Shown in pieces: positions 16,579-24,469 of a DNA stretch of 58,273 nt. This stretch comes from an uncultured Rubrobacteraceae bacterium. Its GTDB lineage: Bacteria > Actinomycetota > Rubrobacteria > Rubrobacterales > Rubrobacteraceae. The DNA lies in contig CADCVF010000082.1 in NCBI GenBank assembly GCA_902806095.1, positions 1 through 58,273 of the forward strand, read 5' to 3'. The position numbers and the translations under genes are program-made. Below the pieces are notes generated by a model. The model saw only the letters and a list, made by a program, of their open reading frames with translations, did not search any database and was not told where the DNA came from. Position 1 is the stretch's first letter; every line of letters begins with the position of its first letter.

Positions 16579-17832
16579 ATGGCGCAAAAACCCGCTGTGC
16601 ACATCGAGCTTCGGGGGGATGAGTGGGCCGTAGTCCGCGAGGGAAACAGGCGGGCGACGTCCATCCACCCGACCCAATCGGAGGCGACCGAGAGTGGTAG
16701 GGACCTCGCCCGTCGGGATGGGACGGAGTTCTTCCTCCACGGCCAGGACGGCCAGATCAGGGAACACCGCGATTACGGCGAGGGACAAACGTCCTCGGAC
16801 GAGGGGATCGTGGACACGGTGTCTGAGACGGTTGGTACGGTCACCGACCTGGTTGGCGATACAACAGGCGGCGCGAGGCAGGATACTGAGCCGGACCGAC
16901 GTACAGACCAGCGCGCGGGCGTCGCTGACACTGCCTCGAGTACCGAGAGTTCCGGCCAGGGAATCACGGAGGAGCTGCGCGGCATGATCGACGCCGGGCG
17001 TGAAGAGCTATTCGGAACGCCCGAAGAACGGTATGCAGACTACGAGATCTACGACCAGTACGGAGAGAGGATCGGGCCGATCAACGATCTCTTCGTCGAC
17101 GAGAACGACGAGCCCGAGTACGTCGGGGTCGGGAAGATCCTTCCCGAGAACCGGTCGGTGCTCGTCCCTGCGGAGGCCATTACCGTCGACGATCGGCAGC
17201 GGCGCATGGTGGTCTCACACCCCCGGAGCGTGATCGAAACGGCGCCGAGCCTTGGCTACCAGGAGGAGGTTACGCCCGAGTTCGAGCGGCGGGTCCGCGC
17301 CCACTACGGGCTCGTCACCGAAGAGAGGTCCGCCTTCGGATCTCCTTTCACCGGCGAAGCCAAGCCGGCTGAGATAAGAGGCGCCGACCCGGTGCCAGAT
17401 CTGCCCGACCGTGAGGATGAGGACGTCAGGGTGCGGCGCTCGGAGGAGGAGATCCGGGTCGAGACCAGGGAGCGCGAGGCTGGAGAGATGCGGGTGCGCA
17501 AACGGGTGCGTACCGAGAGGGAGCGCCTCACCGTGCCCAAGAAGCGCGTCGAGGTAACCGTGGAGCGTGTACCCGTCGAAGGAGCCGCCAGGACGGGAGA
17601 GGACGCCACCACGCCGCAGATCGGGGAAGAAGAGATCGTGGTTCCCGTGGTGGAGGAAGAGATCGTTGTAGAGAAGCGGCCTGTGGTCAAGGAGGAGATC
17701 AGGATCCGCAAGCAGGTCGTCGAGGACGTCGAGGTTATCGAGGAAGACGTGCGCAAGGAGGAGGTCGAGATCGTCGACGAGACCGGCCGCGACGCGGAGC
17801 CGAAGGAGGGTACTGAGCGCGACGACAGGTAG
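16579..17832 (+). CDS. DUF2188 - PRC-barrel - DUF2382 stress protein
   Basis: 417 aa with three recognisable parts. Residues 1-60 form a DUF2188-like domain (VHIELRGDEWAVVREGNRRA, then HPTQSEATESGRDLARRDG). Residues about 135-235 form a PRC-barrel (ADYEIYDQYGERIGPINDLF, YVGVGKILPENRSVLVPAEA). Residues about 280-405 form a DUF2382/YsnF-like domain with highly charged repeats (DVRVRRSEEEIRVETREREA, EEIVVPVVEEEIVVEKRPVV). A Thr/Asp-rich linker lies between the first two. These domains are common in stress-response proteins of radiation- and desiccation-tolerant actinobacteria; the biochemical role is unknown. ATG 16579 follows AAAGGGAG. Its DUF2382 domain is mirrored by the truncated copy at 13608. 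Confidence 0.85.
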   Translation: MAQKPAVHIELRGDEWAVVREGNRRATSIHPTQSEATESGRDLARRDGTEFFLHGQDGQIREHRDYGEGQTSSDEGIVDTVSETVGTVTDLVGDTTGGARQDTEPDRRTDQRAGVADTASSTESSGQGITEELRGMIDAGREELFGTPEERYADYEIYDQYGERIGPINDLFVDENDEPEYVGVGKILPENRSVLVPAEAITVDDRQRRMVVSHPRSVIETAPSLGYQEEVTPEFERRVRAHYGLVTEERSAFGSPFTGEAKPAEIRGADPVPDLPDREDEDVRVRRSEEEIRVETREREAGEMRVRKRVRTERERLTVPKKRVEVTVERVPVEGAARTGEDATTPQIGEEEIVVPVVEEEIVVEKRPVVKEEIRIRKQVVEDVEVIEEDVRKEEVEIVDETGRDAEPKEGTERDDR

Positions 17833-18165
17833 TAAAGGCCTCAGGCCACAGGCTTCCGAAAGCGAGGTCCCTGCGTCGAGTAGTAACGCCCGGCCCTCGG
17901 CGGCCGCAGCGGTGCCCCGGGGTCGGGCGGGTCGCAACCAACAGCCACCCAGTCCCCGAGACGGCATCATCCCCTACCCTGTGGCCCGCTAGCCACACGG
18001 TAGTACACAGCTCTGATAGAGCTGGATCATGCGATACGCTGGCGACTCTAGGGCGGATTGTTCGCTCGAGTAGAAGCGCGCTTCCCAGGAGCGTACTGGC
18101 TCGTGTTGGCCGTAACGCGGATGGTATCCTAGGAGTTGTAAAGAGGAGAGAACAATGTCAACGCT
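17833..18165. other. intergenic stretch upstream of diguanylate cyclase
   Basis: No gene recognised. AAAGAGGAGAG at 18141-18151 is a strong ribosome binding site but points best to ATG 18155, which is out of frame with the GGDEF protein; see that gene. A GC-rich block CGGCCCTCGGCGGCCG near 17890 can form a weak hairpin. Confidence 0.35.
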
Positions 18166-19089
18166 ATGCGCGATGCGGAGGCGGCACACGTGGGTGAAGA
18201 CCAACTCAGGCTGTATCGCATTCTGTCTCGGGCGCCGTTTCCGAAGAGCTACGTGGGCAAGGGCTTCCTCACCGCCTTCCTCGGAACCCACTTGCCGCTT
18301 CTAGCCTTGCTCGTCTACTTCGTGCGCCACCGCCGCTTCGGGTTGGGGGGTGTGCTGCGCATCCTTTCTGTCATGGTGCCGGCCACGCTGGGAGGGACTG
18401 CGTTGACGCTCTGGGCGATGTACTCGCTCTCTGCGCCCACGGCGCTGGCCTCCAAGGCCCTGAGACGCTACCTCGACAGCGGTGAGCTCCCCGAGTTGCC
18501 TGTGGGCTACACAGACCGTGCCGGGAGGCTAATGGCTGACGTGCAGTACACCGTCGAGCGCCTAGACGGGGCCATGCGCTCCCTGGGGGAAATGGCGACC
18601 AGGGACCATCTCACGGGCACCTACAACCGCAGGGCCGCGGAGGAGCGCCTTGGCGAAGACGTCAAGCGGGCCGAACGCGGAGGAGGGACGCTCTCCCTGA
18701 CGTTGTTGGATCTCGACCAATTGAAGCCCGTCAATGATGCGCACGGCCACCGCGCAGGGGATGCCTGCGTCGTACGCTTCGCCGAGGTACTGTGCCGAAA
18801 CATACGCGCGGGGGACTGGGTTGCGAGGTGGGGAGGCGACGAATTCGTGGTGGGCATGTGGAACACGCAAGAAGGACAGCCGACAAAGCGGGTACTGGAG
18901 CGCATCGTCGAGGACCTGCTCGAGCATCCCGTGTTGCTGTCCGACGGCGAGGAGGCGCGCCTCACCTTCAGCGGAGGGGCTTGCCGGTGGACACCGGGGG
19001 AGGACGTCCGTGGGCTGCTCTCGAGGGCTGACGAAGCCCTCTACCGGGCCAAGGCCGAGGGAGGGAATACCGTCGTACACCTCGACTAG
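18166..19089 (+). CDS. membrane-anchored diguanylate cyclase (GGDEF)
   Basis: 307 aa. Two N-terminal hydrophobic segments (about 34-53 LPLLALLVYFVRHRRFG side and 62-88 ILSVMVPATLGGTALTLWAM) anchor it in the membrane, a short HAMP-like helix follows, and the C-terminal GGDEF domain (about 145-305) carries DHLTGTYNRRAAEERL, the metal/substrate block LDLDQLKPVNDAHGHRAGD, and the signature WGGDEFVV. The catalytic GGDEF residues are intact, so it should make c-di-GMP; no RxxD inhibitory site is evident ahead of GGDEF. The best ribosome binding site leads to ATG 18155, whose frame ends in nonsense; ATG 18166 is used here, so a small indel at the 5' end is possible. An adjacent phosphatase (19760) suggests a signalling neighbourhood. 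Confidence 0.85.
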   Translation: MRDAEAAHVGEDQLRLYRILSRAPFPKSYVGKGFLTAFLGTHLPLLALLVYFVRHRRFGLGGVLRILSVMVPATLGGTALTLWAMYSLSAPTALASKALRRYLDSGELPELPVGYTDRAGRLMADVQYTVERLDGAMRSLGEMATRDHLTGTYNRRAAEERLGEDVKRAERGGGTLSLTLLDLDQLKPVNDAHGHRAGDACVVRFAEVLCRNIRAGDWVARWGGDEFVVGMWNTQEGQPTKRVLERIVEDLLEHPVLLSDGEEARLTFSGGACRWTPGEDVRGLLSRADEALYRAKAEGGNTVVHLD

Positions 19090-19095
19090 GGCAGG

Positions 19096-19123
19096 TTGCA
19101 ATGAGGTTCAGACCTCATTGCAA
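19096..19123. terminator. 12-bp perfect stem hairpin after diguanylate cyclase
   Basis: TTGCAATGAGGT pairs perfectly with ACCTCATTGCAA around a TCAG loop, 7 nt past the stop codon. It is followed by GCATTTCAGC, and the same 3' tail follows a related weaker hairpin at 27016-27043 after another plus-strand gene. No long T-run follows, so it may be a terminator or a small dispersed repeat. Confidence 0.55.
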
Positions 19124-19288
19124 GCATTTCAGCACGCTCAGGCTTCGCCTTCGCTTGTCAGCACTTCAGCACGGGCCTGTCAGTGAGACTCCCAGGCTCC
19201 GTGATGAGCGATCCCGGGTCTTATCTATCGCAGAGCAAAACGAACACGGGGCGCTTCCCAACAAAGCTGACTTGCTGACAAGCGGGGA

Positions 19289-19492
19289 TTATCTGAGACC
19301 CCGCCGATTATTGTCGTACTTGCCAGCGCCGACCCCAGCGCCGACATGCTCACCGTTATCTTGTAGGTTCCTGTAATCCCCGTAATGGTTGCCGTTATTG
19401 CCCGGGGGAAGGGCCGACGCAGAACCGGCTACGGCCGCCATCGCACCGAACATCATCGCCAGCGCCAGCAAGAGCGAGAGGCTTTTCTTCAA
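19289..19492 (-). CDS. small secreted Gly/Asn-rich protein
   Basis: 67 aa. TTG at 19492 is preceded by AAGGAGTGAAACC, a good ribosome binding site, and gives LKKSLSLLLALAMMFGAMAA then VAGSASA, a textbook signal peptide with an AxA cleavage site. The mature part is only about 39 residues, rich in Gly, Asn and Asp (LPPGNNGNHYGDYRNLQDNG). No family was recognised. It is likely secreted; the gene lies between the diguanylate cyclase and the phosphatase, on the opposite strand to both. Confidence 0.65.
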   Translation of the reverse strand: MKKSLSLLLALAMMFGAMAAVAGSASALPPGNNGNHYGDYRNLQDNGEHVGAGVGAGKYDNNRRGLR

Positions 19493-19759
19493 GGTTTCAC
19501 TCCTTATTTTCGGCGCCACAGCCAAAGGTACAGTAGCAAGCATGAAGATCTGGCGCATCCCCCAAATGGGCTATTTTCTCTTCGAGTCGTCTTTGAAAGT
19601 TCCAGTACGTGGGCCTGGGGTAGGGTCTTCCAGACCAACCCACCGAACGCGACGTAGCGTGGAGGTTGCCTTCCATCTACTGTTGTAGCATGCTGGACGG
19701 GGCGACGGTAAGTGACGGAAGGGTCCGTCAGCAAGGGCAGCTGGCAATGAGGAGGTGCT
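19493..19759. other. intergenic region before phosphatase fusion gene
   Basis: No gene recognised. A GAGGAGG box at 19748-19754 serves the GTG start at 19760. The interval must contain the promoters of the secreted peptide (minus) and the phosphatase operon (plus); no clear consensus pair was found. Confidence 0.3.
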
Positions 19760-20929
19760 GTGTCAGCGGAAGAAAACCTGGCTCTGGTGCGGCGTTTCTT
19801 CGAGGCACAAGGCGAAGGGGACCTCGACACACTGGATGAGATACTGGCCGAAGACTTCGTCGACCGCAGCTTGCTTCCCAGCGAAGACCCGGATCGCGAG
19901 GGTTACAAGAGGTCGGTAGCCGAGGATCACGCGGCCTTCTCCGATCTCCGCTACATCATCGAAGACCAGGTAGCAACGGGTGACAAGGTGGTGAGTCGCC
20001 TCACCATAAGGCGCGTCCACGACCGGGGTGATTTTGTGGGCATAGCGCCGACCGGTGAGGAGTACGAGGCGACGGGCATTGTTATCCATAGAATAGTTGG
20101 GGGCAGGATCGCCGAGGAGTGGAGTGAGGGGAGCGGAATTCTGGGACTGACCCAACAGCGCCTGGAGCAAGAGATAAGCGAGCGCGAATACGTCGAGCAA
20201 GAGCTGCTCGTGGCGCGCCGCATCCAACAAGCCTCTCTCCCAAAGGAAGTGCCCACACTGGAGGGGTGGGAGGTCTCACCCCATTACCAGCCTGCACGCG
20301 AGGTAGGCGGCGACTTCTACGACTTCTTCGAGTTGGAGAATGGCCAGTTTGGCCTCGTAGTAGGGGACGCTACGGGCAAAGGCATGCCGGCAGCCCTCGT
20401 CATGGCCACGACCTGCGGCATGCTGCGCGCCGTCGCCCAGTCTTCGGGTTCGCCGGGCGAGGTGCTCGGGCGGGTCAACGAAGCGTTGTCTGCCCGCATC
20501 CCACCCAATATGTTCGTCACCTGCTTCTACGCTCTGCTAGATCCAGAGACAGGACGCCTCAGTTACGCCAACGCCGGACACGACCTGCCTTACTTGCGGC
20601 GCGGCAACGATGCAGAGCAACTCAGGGCGAGGGGAATGCCCCTTGGCCTGATGTCCGGTGTGGGCTACGAGGAGGGTCATAGCTTCTTGCGAGGAGGGGA
20701 CGGCATCCTGTTCTACAGCGACGGGCTGGTGGAGGCCCACAACCAGGACCGCGAGATGTTCGGCTCTCCGAGACTCAGGCGGCTCATCATGGAACACGAT
20801 GAAGGGAGGTCGCTTGGCGAAGTCCTCCTGGAAGAGCTTTACACGTTCACCGGGGAGGGTTGGGAGCAGGAGGATGACATCACCCTCCTCACGCTACGAT
20901 CCTCGGCGGTCCGAGATGGTCGTCATTGA
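19760..20929 (+). CDS. SnoaL-like domain fused to PP2C-type (SpoIIE) phosphatase
   Basis: 389 aa. Residues 1-130 form a SnoaL/ester-cyclase-like fold (SAEENLALVRRFFEAQGEGD, LAEDFVDRSLLPSEDPDREG, FSDLRYIIEDQVATGDKVVS, GIAPTGEEYEATGIVIHRIV). A helical linker about 140-170 (LEQEISEREYVEQELLVARR) is the usual bridge in RsbU-type phosphatases, and residues about 180-385 form the SpoIIE phosphatase. Its metal-binding aspartates are in VGGDFYDF, VGDATGKGMPAALVMA, FYSDGLVEAH and EQEDDITLLTLR. The role is expected to be dephosphorylation of an anti-sigma antagonist in response to a signal sensed by the SnoaL part. GTG 19760 follows GAGGAGG. It overlaps or abuts the KbaZ-like gene downstream. Confidence 0.9.
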   Translation: MSAEENLALVRRFFEAQGEGDLDTLDEILAEDFVDRSLLPSEDPDREGYKRSVAEDHAAFSDLRYIIEDQVATGDKVVSRLTIRRVHDRGDFVGIAPTGEEYEATGIVIHRIVGGRIAEEWSEGSGILGLTQQRLEQEISEREYVEQELLVARRIQQASLPKEVPTLEGWEVSPHYQPAREVGGDFYDFFELENGQFGLVVGDATGKGMPAALVMATTCGMLRAVAQSSGSPGEVLGRVNEALSARIPPNMFVTCFYALLDPETGRLSYANAGHDLPYLRRGNDAEQLRARGMPLGLMSGVGYEEGHSFLRGGDGILFYSDGLVEAHNQDREMFGSPRLRRLIMEHDEGRSLGEVLLEELYTFTGEGWEQEDDITLLTLRSSAVRDGRH

Positions 20930-22331
20930 TGAGGGCGGCGCCGTGCCTCCAAGAATCCTACGCGCCTTACGACGACAGGCGCGTCCTCGTCTCCGCGACT
21001 GGCGCGCCATCGTGAGCCGTCGATTACTGGACACTGTAGAAAGGCACAAGTCCGGCGAGGCCTTGGGTATCTACTCTGTCTGCTCGGCGCATCCTTTGGT
21101 TATCGAGGCCTCGGTTCTGCGAGCGCTCGACGACGATGGCTACCTCCTTGTAGAGGCCACGTCGAACCAGGTAGATCAGTTCGGTGGTTACACGGGGATG
21201 AAGCCTCAGGATTTTCGGAGGCTTGTGCTGGGCTTGGCACGGCGGCATGGATTACCTGAAGATCGCATCGTCCTGGGCGGCGACCACCTCGGTCCCAACC
21301 GCTGGCAGGAGCGTCCGGCTGAAGAAGCGCTGGCCTACGCGGGAGATCTCGTTGCTTCCTACGTCGCTGCTGGATTTACCAAGCTCCATCTCGACTGTAG
21401 CATGCCCTGCGCAGACGACACGAGCCCGTTGGATGATAAGGTGGTTGCCAAACGGGCCGCGAGGCTCGCTAACAAAGCCGAGCAGGAAGCATCAGCCCGC
21501 TCTCAGGCACCCGCCGACGACCTTGTCTACGTCGTTGGGACAGAGGTGCCCGTACCGGGCGGCGCTCACGAGGCTCTCGAGAGACTCACCCCCACCTCTG
21601 CCGACGCGGCGCGCACCACCCTGGCGGCCCACGAGGCAGCGTTCTATGCGGAGGGTCTGGAGGGGGCGTGGAATCGGGTGATAGCCTTAGTAGTGCAGCC
21701 TGGCGTGGAGTTCGACCTCGAGCGGGTGGTCGACTACGACAGATCCGCGACCGGAGAGCTTCGACGGGTGCTCGACGATCGCGGGCGGCTGGTCTTCGAA
21801 GCCCACTCCACGGATTACCAGACCAGGGCGAACCTCAGGGATCTCGTCGAGGATCACTGGGCCGTGCTCAAGGTTGGCCCTGCGCTCACCTTCGCGATGC
21901 GGGAGGCGCTGTTCGCGCTCGCCGCGATCGAGGACGAACTGGTGGCGGAAGGACAGCGGTCGGAGTTGCTCTCCGTCGTCGAGCACCGGATGCAAGAGGA
22001 GCCGGGGTACTGGGAAGGCTACTACCCTGGCGACCCTGCGACCAAGCGGCTCCTACGCCGTTACAGCTACAGCGACAGGATTCGCTACTACTGGTCGTAT
22101 CCCGACGTCGAGGATGCGAGGAAGCGCTTGTTTTCCAACCTGGCTGCCCGCGAGATACCACAGACCCTGCTAAGTCAGTACCTGCCGCGCCAGTACGAAC
22201 GGATGCGGCAGGGCCGACTGGCAGGCGACCCGGAAGCCCTCGTCTTCGACCGCATACGCGAGACGCTCCAGGACTACGTCGTCGCCTGTAAACCGAAGGG
22301 AGAGGAGGCCCGGATTTGGGCGGACATCTAG
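20916..22331 (+). CDS. D-tagatose-bisphosphate aldolase non-catalytic-subunit-like protein (KbaZ/AgaZ/GatZ family)
   Basis: About 471 aa, slightly longer than the usual 420-430 because of an N-terminal extension. Family blocks are clear: GIYSVCSAHPLVIEA, EATSNQVDQFGGYTG, VLGGDHLGPNRWQ, KLHLDCSM, VYVVGTEVPVPGGAHEA, EAHSTDYQT, LKVGPALTFAMREALFAL and YSDRIRYYW. The family helps or forms part of tagatose-1,6-bisphosphate aldolase in galactosamine/galactitol catabolism. No catalytic KbaY/GatY partner lies nearby. The start is uncertain: ATG 20916 overlaps the phosphatase by 14 nt, GTG 20943 is the alternative. It overlaps the following isomerase gene, so the two are translationally coupled. Confidence 0.82.
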   Translation: MVVIDEGGAVPPRILRALRRQARPRLRDWRAIVSRRLLDTVERHKSGEALGIYSVCSAHPLVIEASVLRALDDDGYLLVEATSNQVDQFGGYTGMKPQDFRRLVLGLARRHGLPEDRIVLGGDHLGPNRWQERPAEEALAYAGDLVASYVAAGFTKLHLDCSMPCADDTSPLDDKVVAKRAARLANKAEQEASARSQAPADDLVYVVGTEVPVPGGAHEALERLTPTSADAARTTLAAHEAAFYAEGLEGAWNRVIALVVQPGVEFDLERVVDYDRSATGELRRVLDDRGRLVFEAHSTDYQTRANLRDLVEDHWAVLKVGPALTFAMREALFALAAIEDELVAEGQRSELLSVVEHRMQEEPGYWEGYYPGDPATKRLLRRYSYSDRIRYYWSYPDVEDARKRLFSNLAAREIPQTLLSQYLPRQYERMRQGRLAGDPEALVFDRIRETLQDYVVACKPKGEEARIWADI

Positions 22332-23470
22332 AGCAGAGCGCCAGGCACGGCGGTGAGGCAACGGCACGCGAGATCTCCCAGCAACCGGCCGTCTGGCGTG
22401 AAGTGGACAACATCGTGACTTCGCGTCGGGACGACATTGCTGCGTTTCTTCGACCGCTGCTGGAACATCCGGATCTGCGAGTCGTCTTGACGGGCGCGGG
22501 CACATCGGCGTTTGCTGGAGAGATCCTGGCCCCGGCGCTCTCACGACGAATGGGGCGTCGCGTGGATGCCGTTGCGACGACGGATATCGTCTCAAACCCG
22601 GAAGAATATTTCGCCGATGACAGGCCAACCCTGATGGTCTCGTTCGCGCGCTCGGGTAACAGTCCGGAGAGCGTGGCGGCGACCGAGTTCGCTGAGCAAT
22701 GCCTTTCAGAGTGCCATCATCTGGTGCTGACCTGCGACGGGAGCGGTCGACTCTACGAGAAGCACGCGCAGTCGGCCGGGTCGTTCGTCCTTCTAATGCC
22801 AGAGGCCACGAACGACCAGGGCTTCGCCATGACGTCGAGCTTCACGTCGATGACCCTAGCGGCGTGGCTGGTCCTGGGCACCGTAGCCGACTCTGACGAA
22901 CTGGTAGGGCGTCTTGCGAGGGCCGCAGAACGGTTACTGGCCACCCGCCAGGGGGACATCGAACGCTTGGCCTCCTCGGGCTACGAGCGGATCGTCTACC
23001 TCGGCAGCGGGCCTCTCAAGGGGCTCGCCCACGAATCCTCCCTCAAACTCCTGGAGTTGACCGCAGGCGAGATCGTAACTTACTTCGAGTCTCCATTGGG
23101 TTTCAGGCACGGACCGAAGTCCATCCTCGACGACCGGACGTTGGCCGTATGCTATATCTCGGGGGATCCGTACACGCATAAGTACGACCTTGATCTCCTC
23201 GCCGAGCTGAAACGTTCGATGCGTCCCGGAAGCGTCATCGCGATCGCCGCGACGGATGCGGGAGCAAATGATCCAAGCTTCTGGATTCTGGAAGGTCTTC
23301 AGGGAGTGGAGGATGTGGCGCTCGCGCTGCCTTTCGTTGTGGTCGCCCAGCTCCTCGGCCTCTGCTTCTCGCTCGCCCTCGGCTACACGCCGGACGATCC
23401 GTTCCCCGACCAGAAAGTGAATCGTGTGGTACAGGGCGTTTCCATCCATCCTCTACCGAAGATGAGTTGA
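22316..23470 (+). CDS. AgaS-type SIS-domain sugar isomerase
   Basis: 384 aa with two SIS sugar-isomerase domains. Domain 1 contains VVLTGAGTSAFAGEILAPAL, SFARSGNSPESVAATEFAEQ and LTCDGSGRLYEK; domain 2 contains VYLGSGPLKGLAHESSLKLL, LTAGEIVTYFESPLGFRHGP and KSILDDRTLAVCYIS. This is the pattern of AgaS, proposed galactosamine-6-phosphate isomerase/deaminase and tagatose-6-phosphate ketose/aldose isomerase. Start TTG 22316 lies inside the end of the KbaZ-like gene with AGAGGAGG ahead. Its neighbours, KbaZ and a BadF-type kinase, make an amino-sugar catabolic set. Exact sugar (GalNAc or other) is inference. Confidence 0.85.
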   Translation: MGGHLEQSARHGGEATAREISQQPAVWREVDNIVTSRRDDIAAFLRPLLEHPDLRVVLTGAGTSAFAGEILAPALSRRMGRRVDAVATTDIVSNPEEYFADDRPTLMVSFARSGNSPESVAATEFAEQCLSECHHLVLTCDGSGRLYEKHAQSAGSFVLLMPEATNDQGFAMTSSFTSMTLAAWLVLGTVADSDELVGRLARAAERLLATRQGDIERLASSGYERIVYLGSGPLKGLAHESSLKLLELTAGEIVTYFESPLGFRHGPKSILDDRTLAVCYISGDPYTHKYDLDLLAELKRSMRPGSVIAIAATDAGANDPSFWILEGLQGVEDVALALPFVVVAQLLGLCFSLALGYTPDDPFPDQKVNRVVQGVSIHPLPKMS

Positions 23471-23472
23471 AG

Positions 23473-24450
23473 ATGTATCTCGGCGTCGACGGTGGAGGCA
23501 CGAAGACTGCTCTTTGTCTTCTGGATGAAGGCGGGCACGTCGCCGCTCAGACACAGGCCCCTTCCTGCTACTACTTCACAGAAGGCATAGCCCTTGTGGG
23601 CCGGGTGTTGCAGGAAGGAATCGACGAAGTATGCGAACAGGCCTCGGTCACGCCAGCGGACGTTCGCTACGCGTTCTTCGGTCTTCCGACCTACGGTGAG
23701 GTCAGCGGCGACATGCCAACTCTCGATGCGACGCCGGGAGAGGTTCTCGGGCACAGCCGGTATGCCTGCGACAACGACATGGTCTGCGGGTGGGCTGGTT
23801 CGCTTGGCGGGGTCGACGGCATAAACGTCGTAAGCGGGACGGGATCGATAACCTACGGTGAGAGGTTTGGTCACGGCGCGCGGGTTGGGGGTTGGGGCGA
23901 GCGCTTCGGCGACGAAGGTTCAGCATACTGGATTGCCATCAAGGGTCTGAACGCCTTCTCCCGGATGAGCGACGGCCGCTTGCCGGTTGGTCCCCTGCAC
24001 GAAGCCCTTCGCACCCACCTGGAACTGGCGGGAGACCTGGATCTCGTCGATGTCGTTCTCAACCGCTGGCAGGGTAGGCGGAGCGAGATAGCAGCCCTTA
24101 GCCGGATAGTCGTCAAGGCGGCGGAAACCGGGGACGAATGCGCGGCGCAGATCCTATCGGAGGCGGCAGACGAACTCGCAAGGCTCGTGGATACCACCAG
24201 GCGTATCCTGGATTTCGGTCCGGAGGAAAAGGTTCCGGTATCCTACTCCGGCGGTATGTTCAATGTACGCTCCATCGTCGACGGCTTCGAAGTGGCCCTC
24301 GAGGATCTTCACGACGGGTATGAGCTGCGGCAGCCCTTGTATTCGCCCGTTATCGGGGCGGCGATCTACGCGGCCAAACTCGCGGGCGAACCACTGGGTG
24401 CCGAGGCGCTAGGCCACCTGGAAGCGACGCAACAAGAGTCAAGCACCTAG
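23473..24450 (+). CDS. BadF/BadG/BcrA/BcrD-ATPase-family kinase (N-acetylhexosamine kinase-like)
   Basis: 325 aa of the ASKHA fold. Phosphate 1 is YLGVDGGGTKTALCLLDEGG at the N-terminus, phosphate 2 is VVSGTGSITYGERFG near 119, GGWGERFGDEGSAYWIAIK near 134 is the adenosine/connect region, and the C-terminal adenosine block is VPVSYSGGMFNVRSI near 253. Members include N-acetylglucosamine and GalNAc kinases. In this operon it would phosphorylate the imported amino sugar before AgaS and KbaZ act. ATG 23473 is used; TTG 23467, which overlaps the previous stop, is possible. 20 nt separates it from the EamA gene. Confidence 0.85.
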   Translation: MYLGVDGGGTKTALCLLDEGGHVAAQTQAPSCYYFTEGIALVGRVLQEGIDEVCEQASVTPADVRYAFFGLPTYGEVSGDMPTLDATPGEVLGHSRYACDNDMVCGWAGSLGGVDGINVVSGTGSITYGERFGHGARVGGWGERFGDEGSAYWIAIKGLNAFSRMSDGRLPVGPLHEALRTHLELAGDLDLVDVVLNRWQGRRSEIAALSRIVVKAAETGDECAAQILSEAADELARLVDTTRRILDFGPEEKVPVSYSGGMFNVRSIVDGFEVALEDLHDGYELRQPLYSPVIGAAIYAAKLAGEPLGAEALGHLEATQQESST

Positions 24451-24469
24451 ACAAAGGAGGAGAATCGAG

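Noticed and set aside
16773-16985. Antisense frames over the DUF2188-PRC-DUF2382 gene
   Set aside because: Simple low-complexity shadows of a charged repeat protein.
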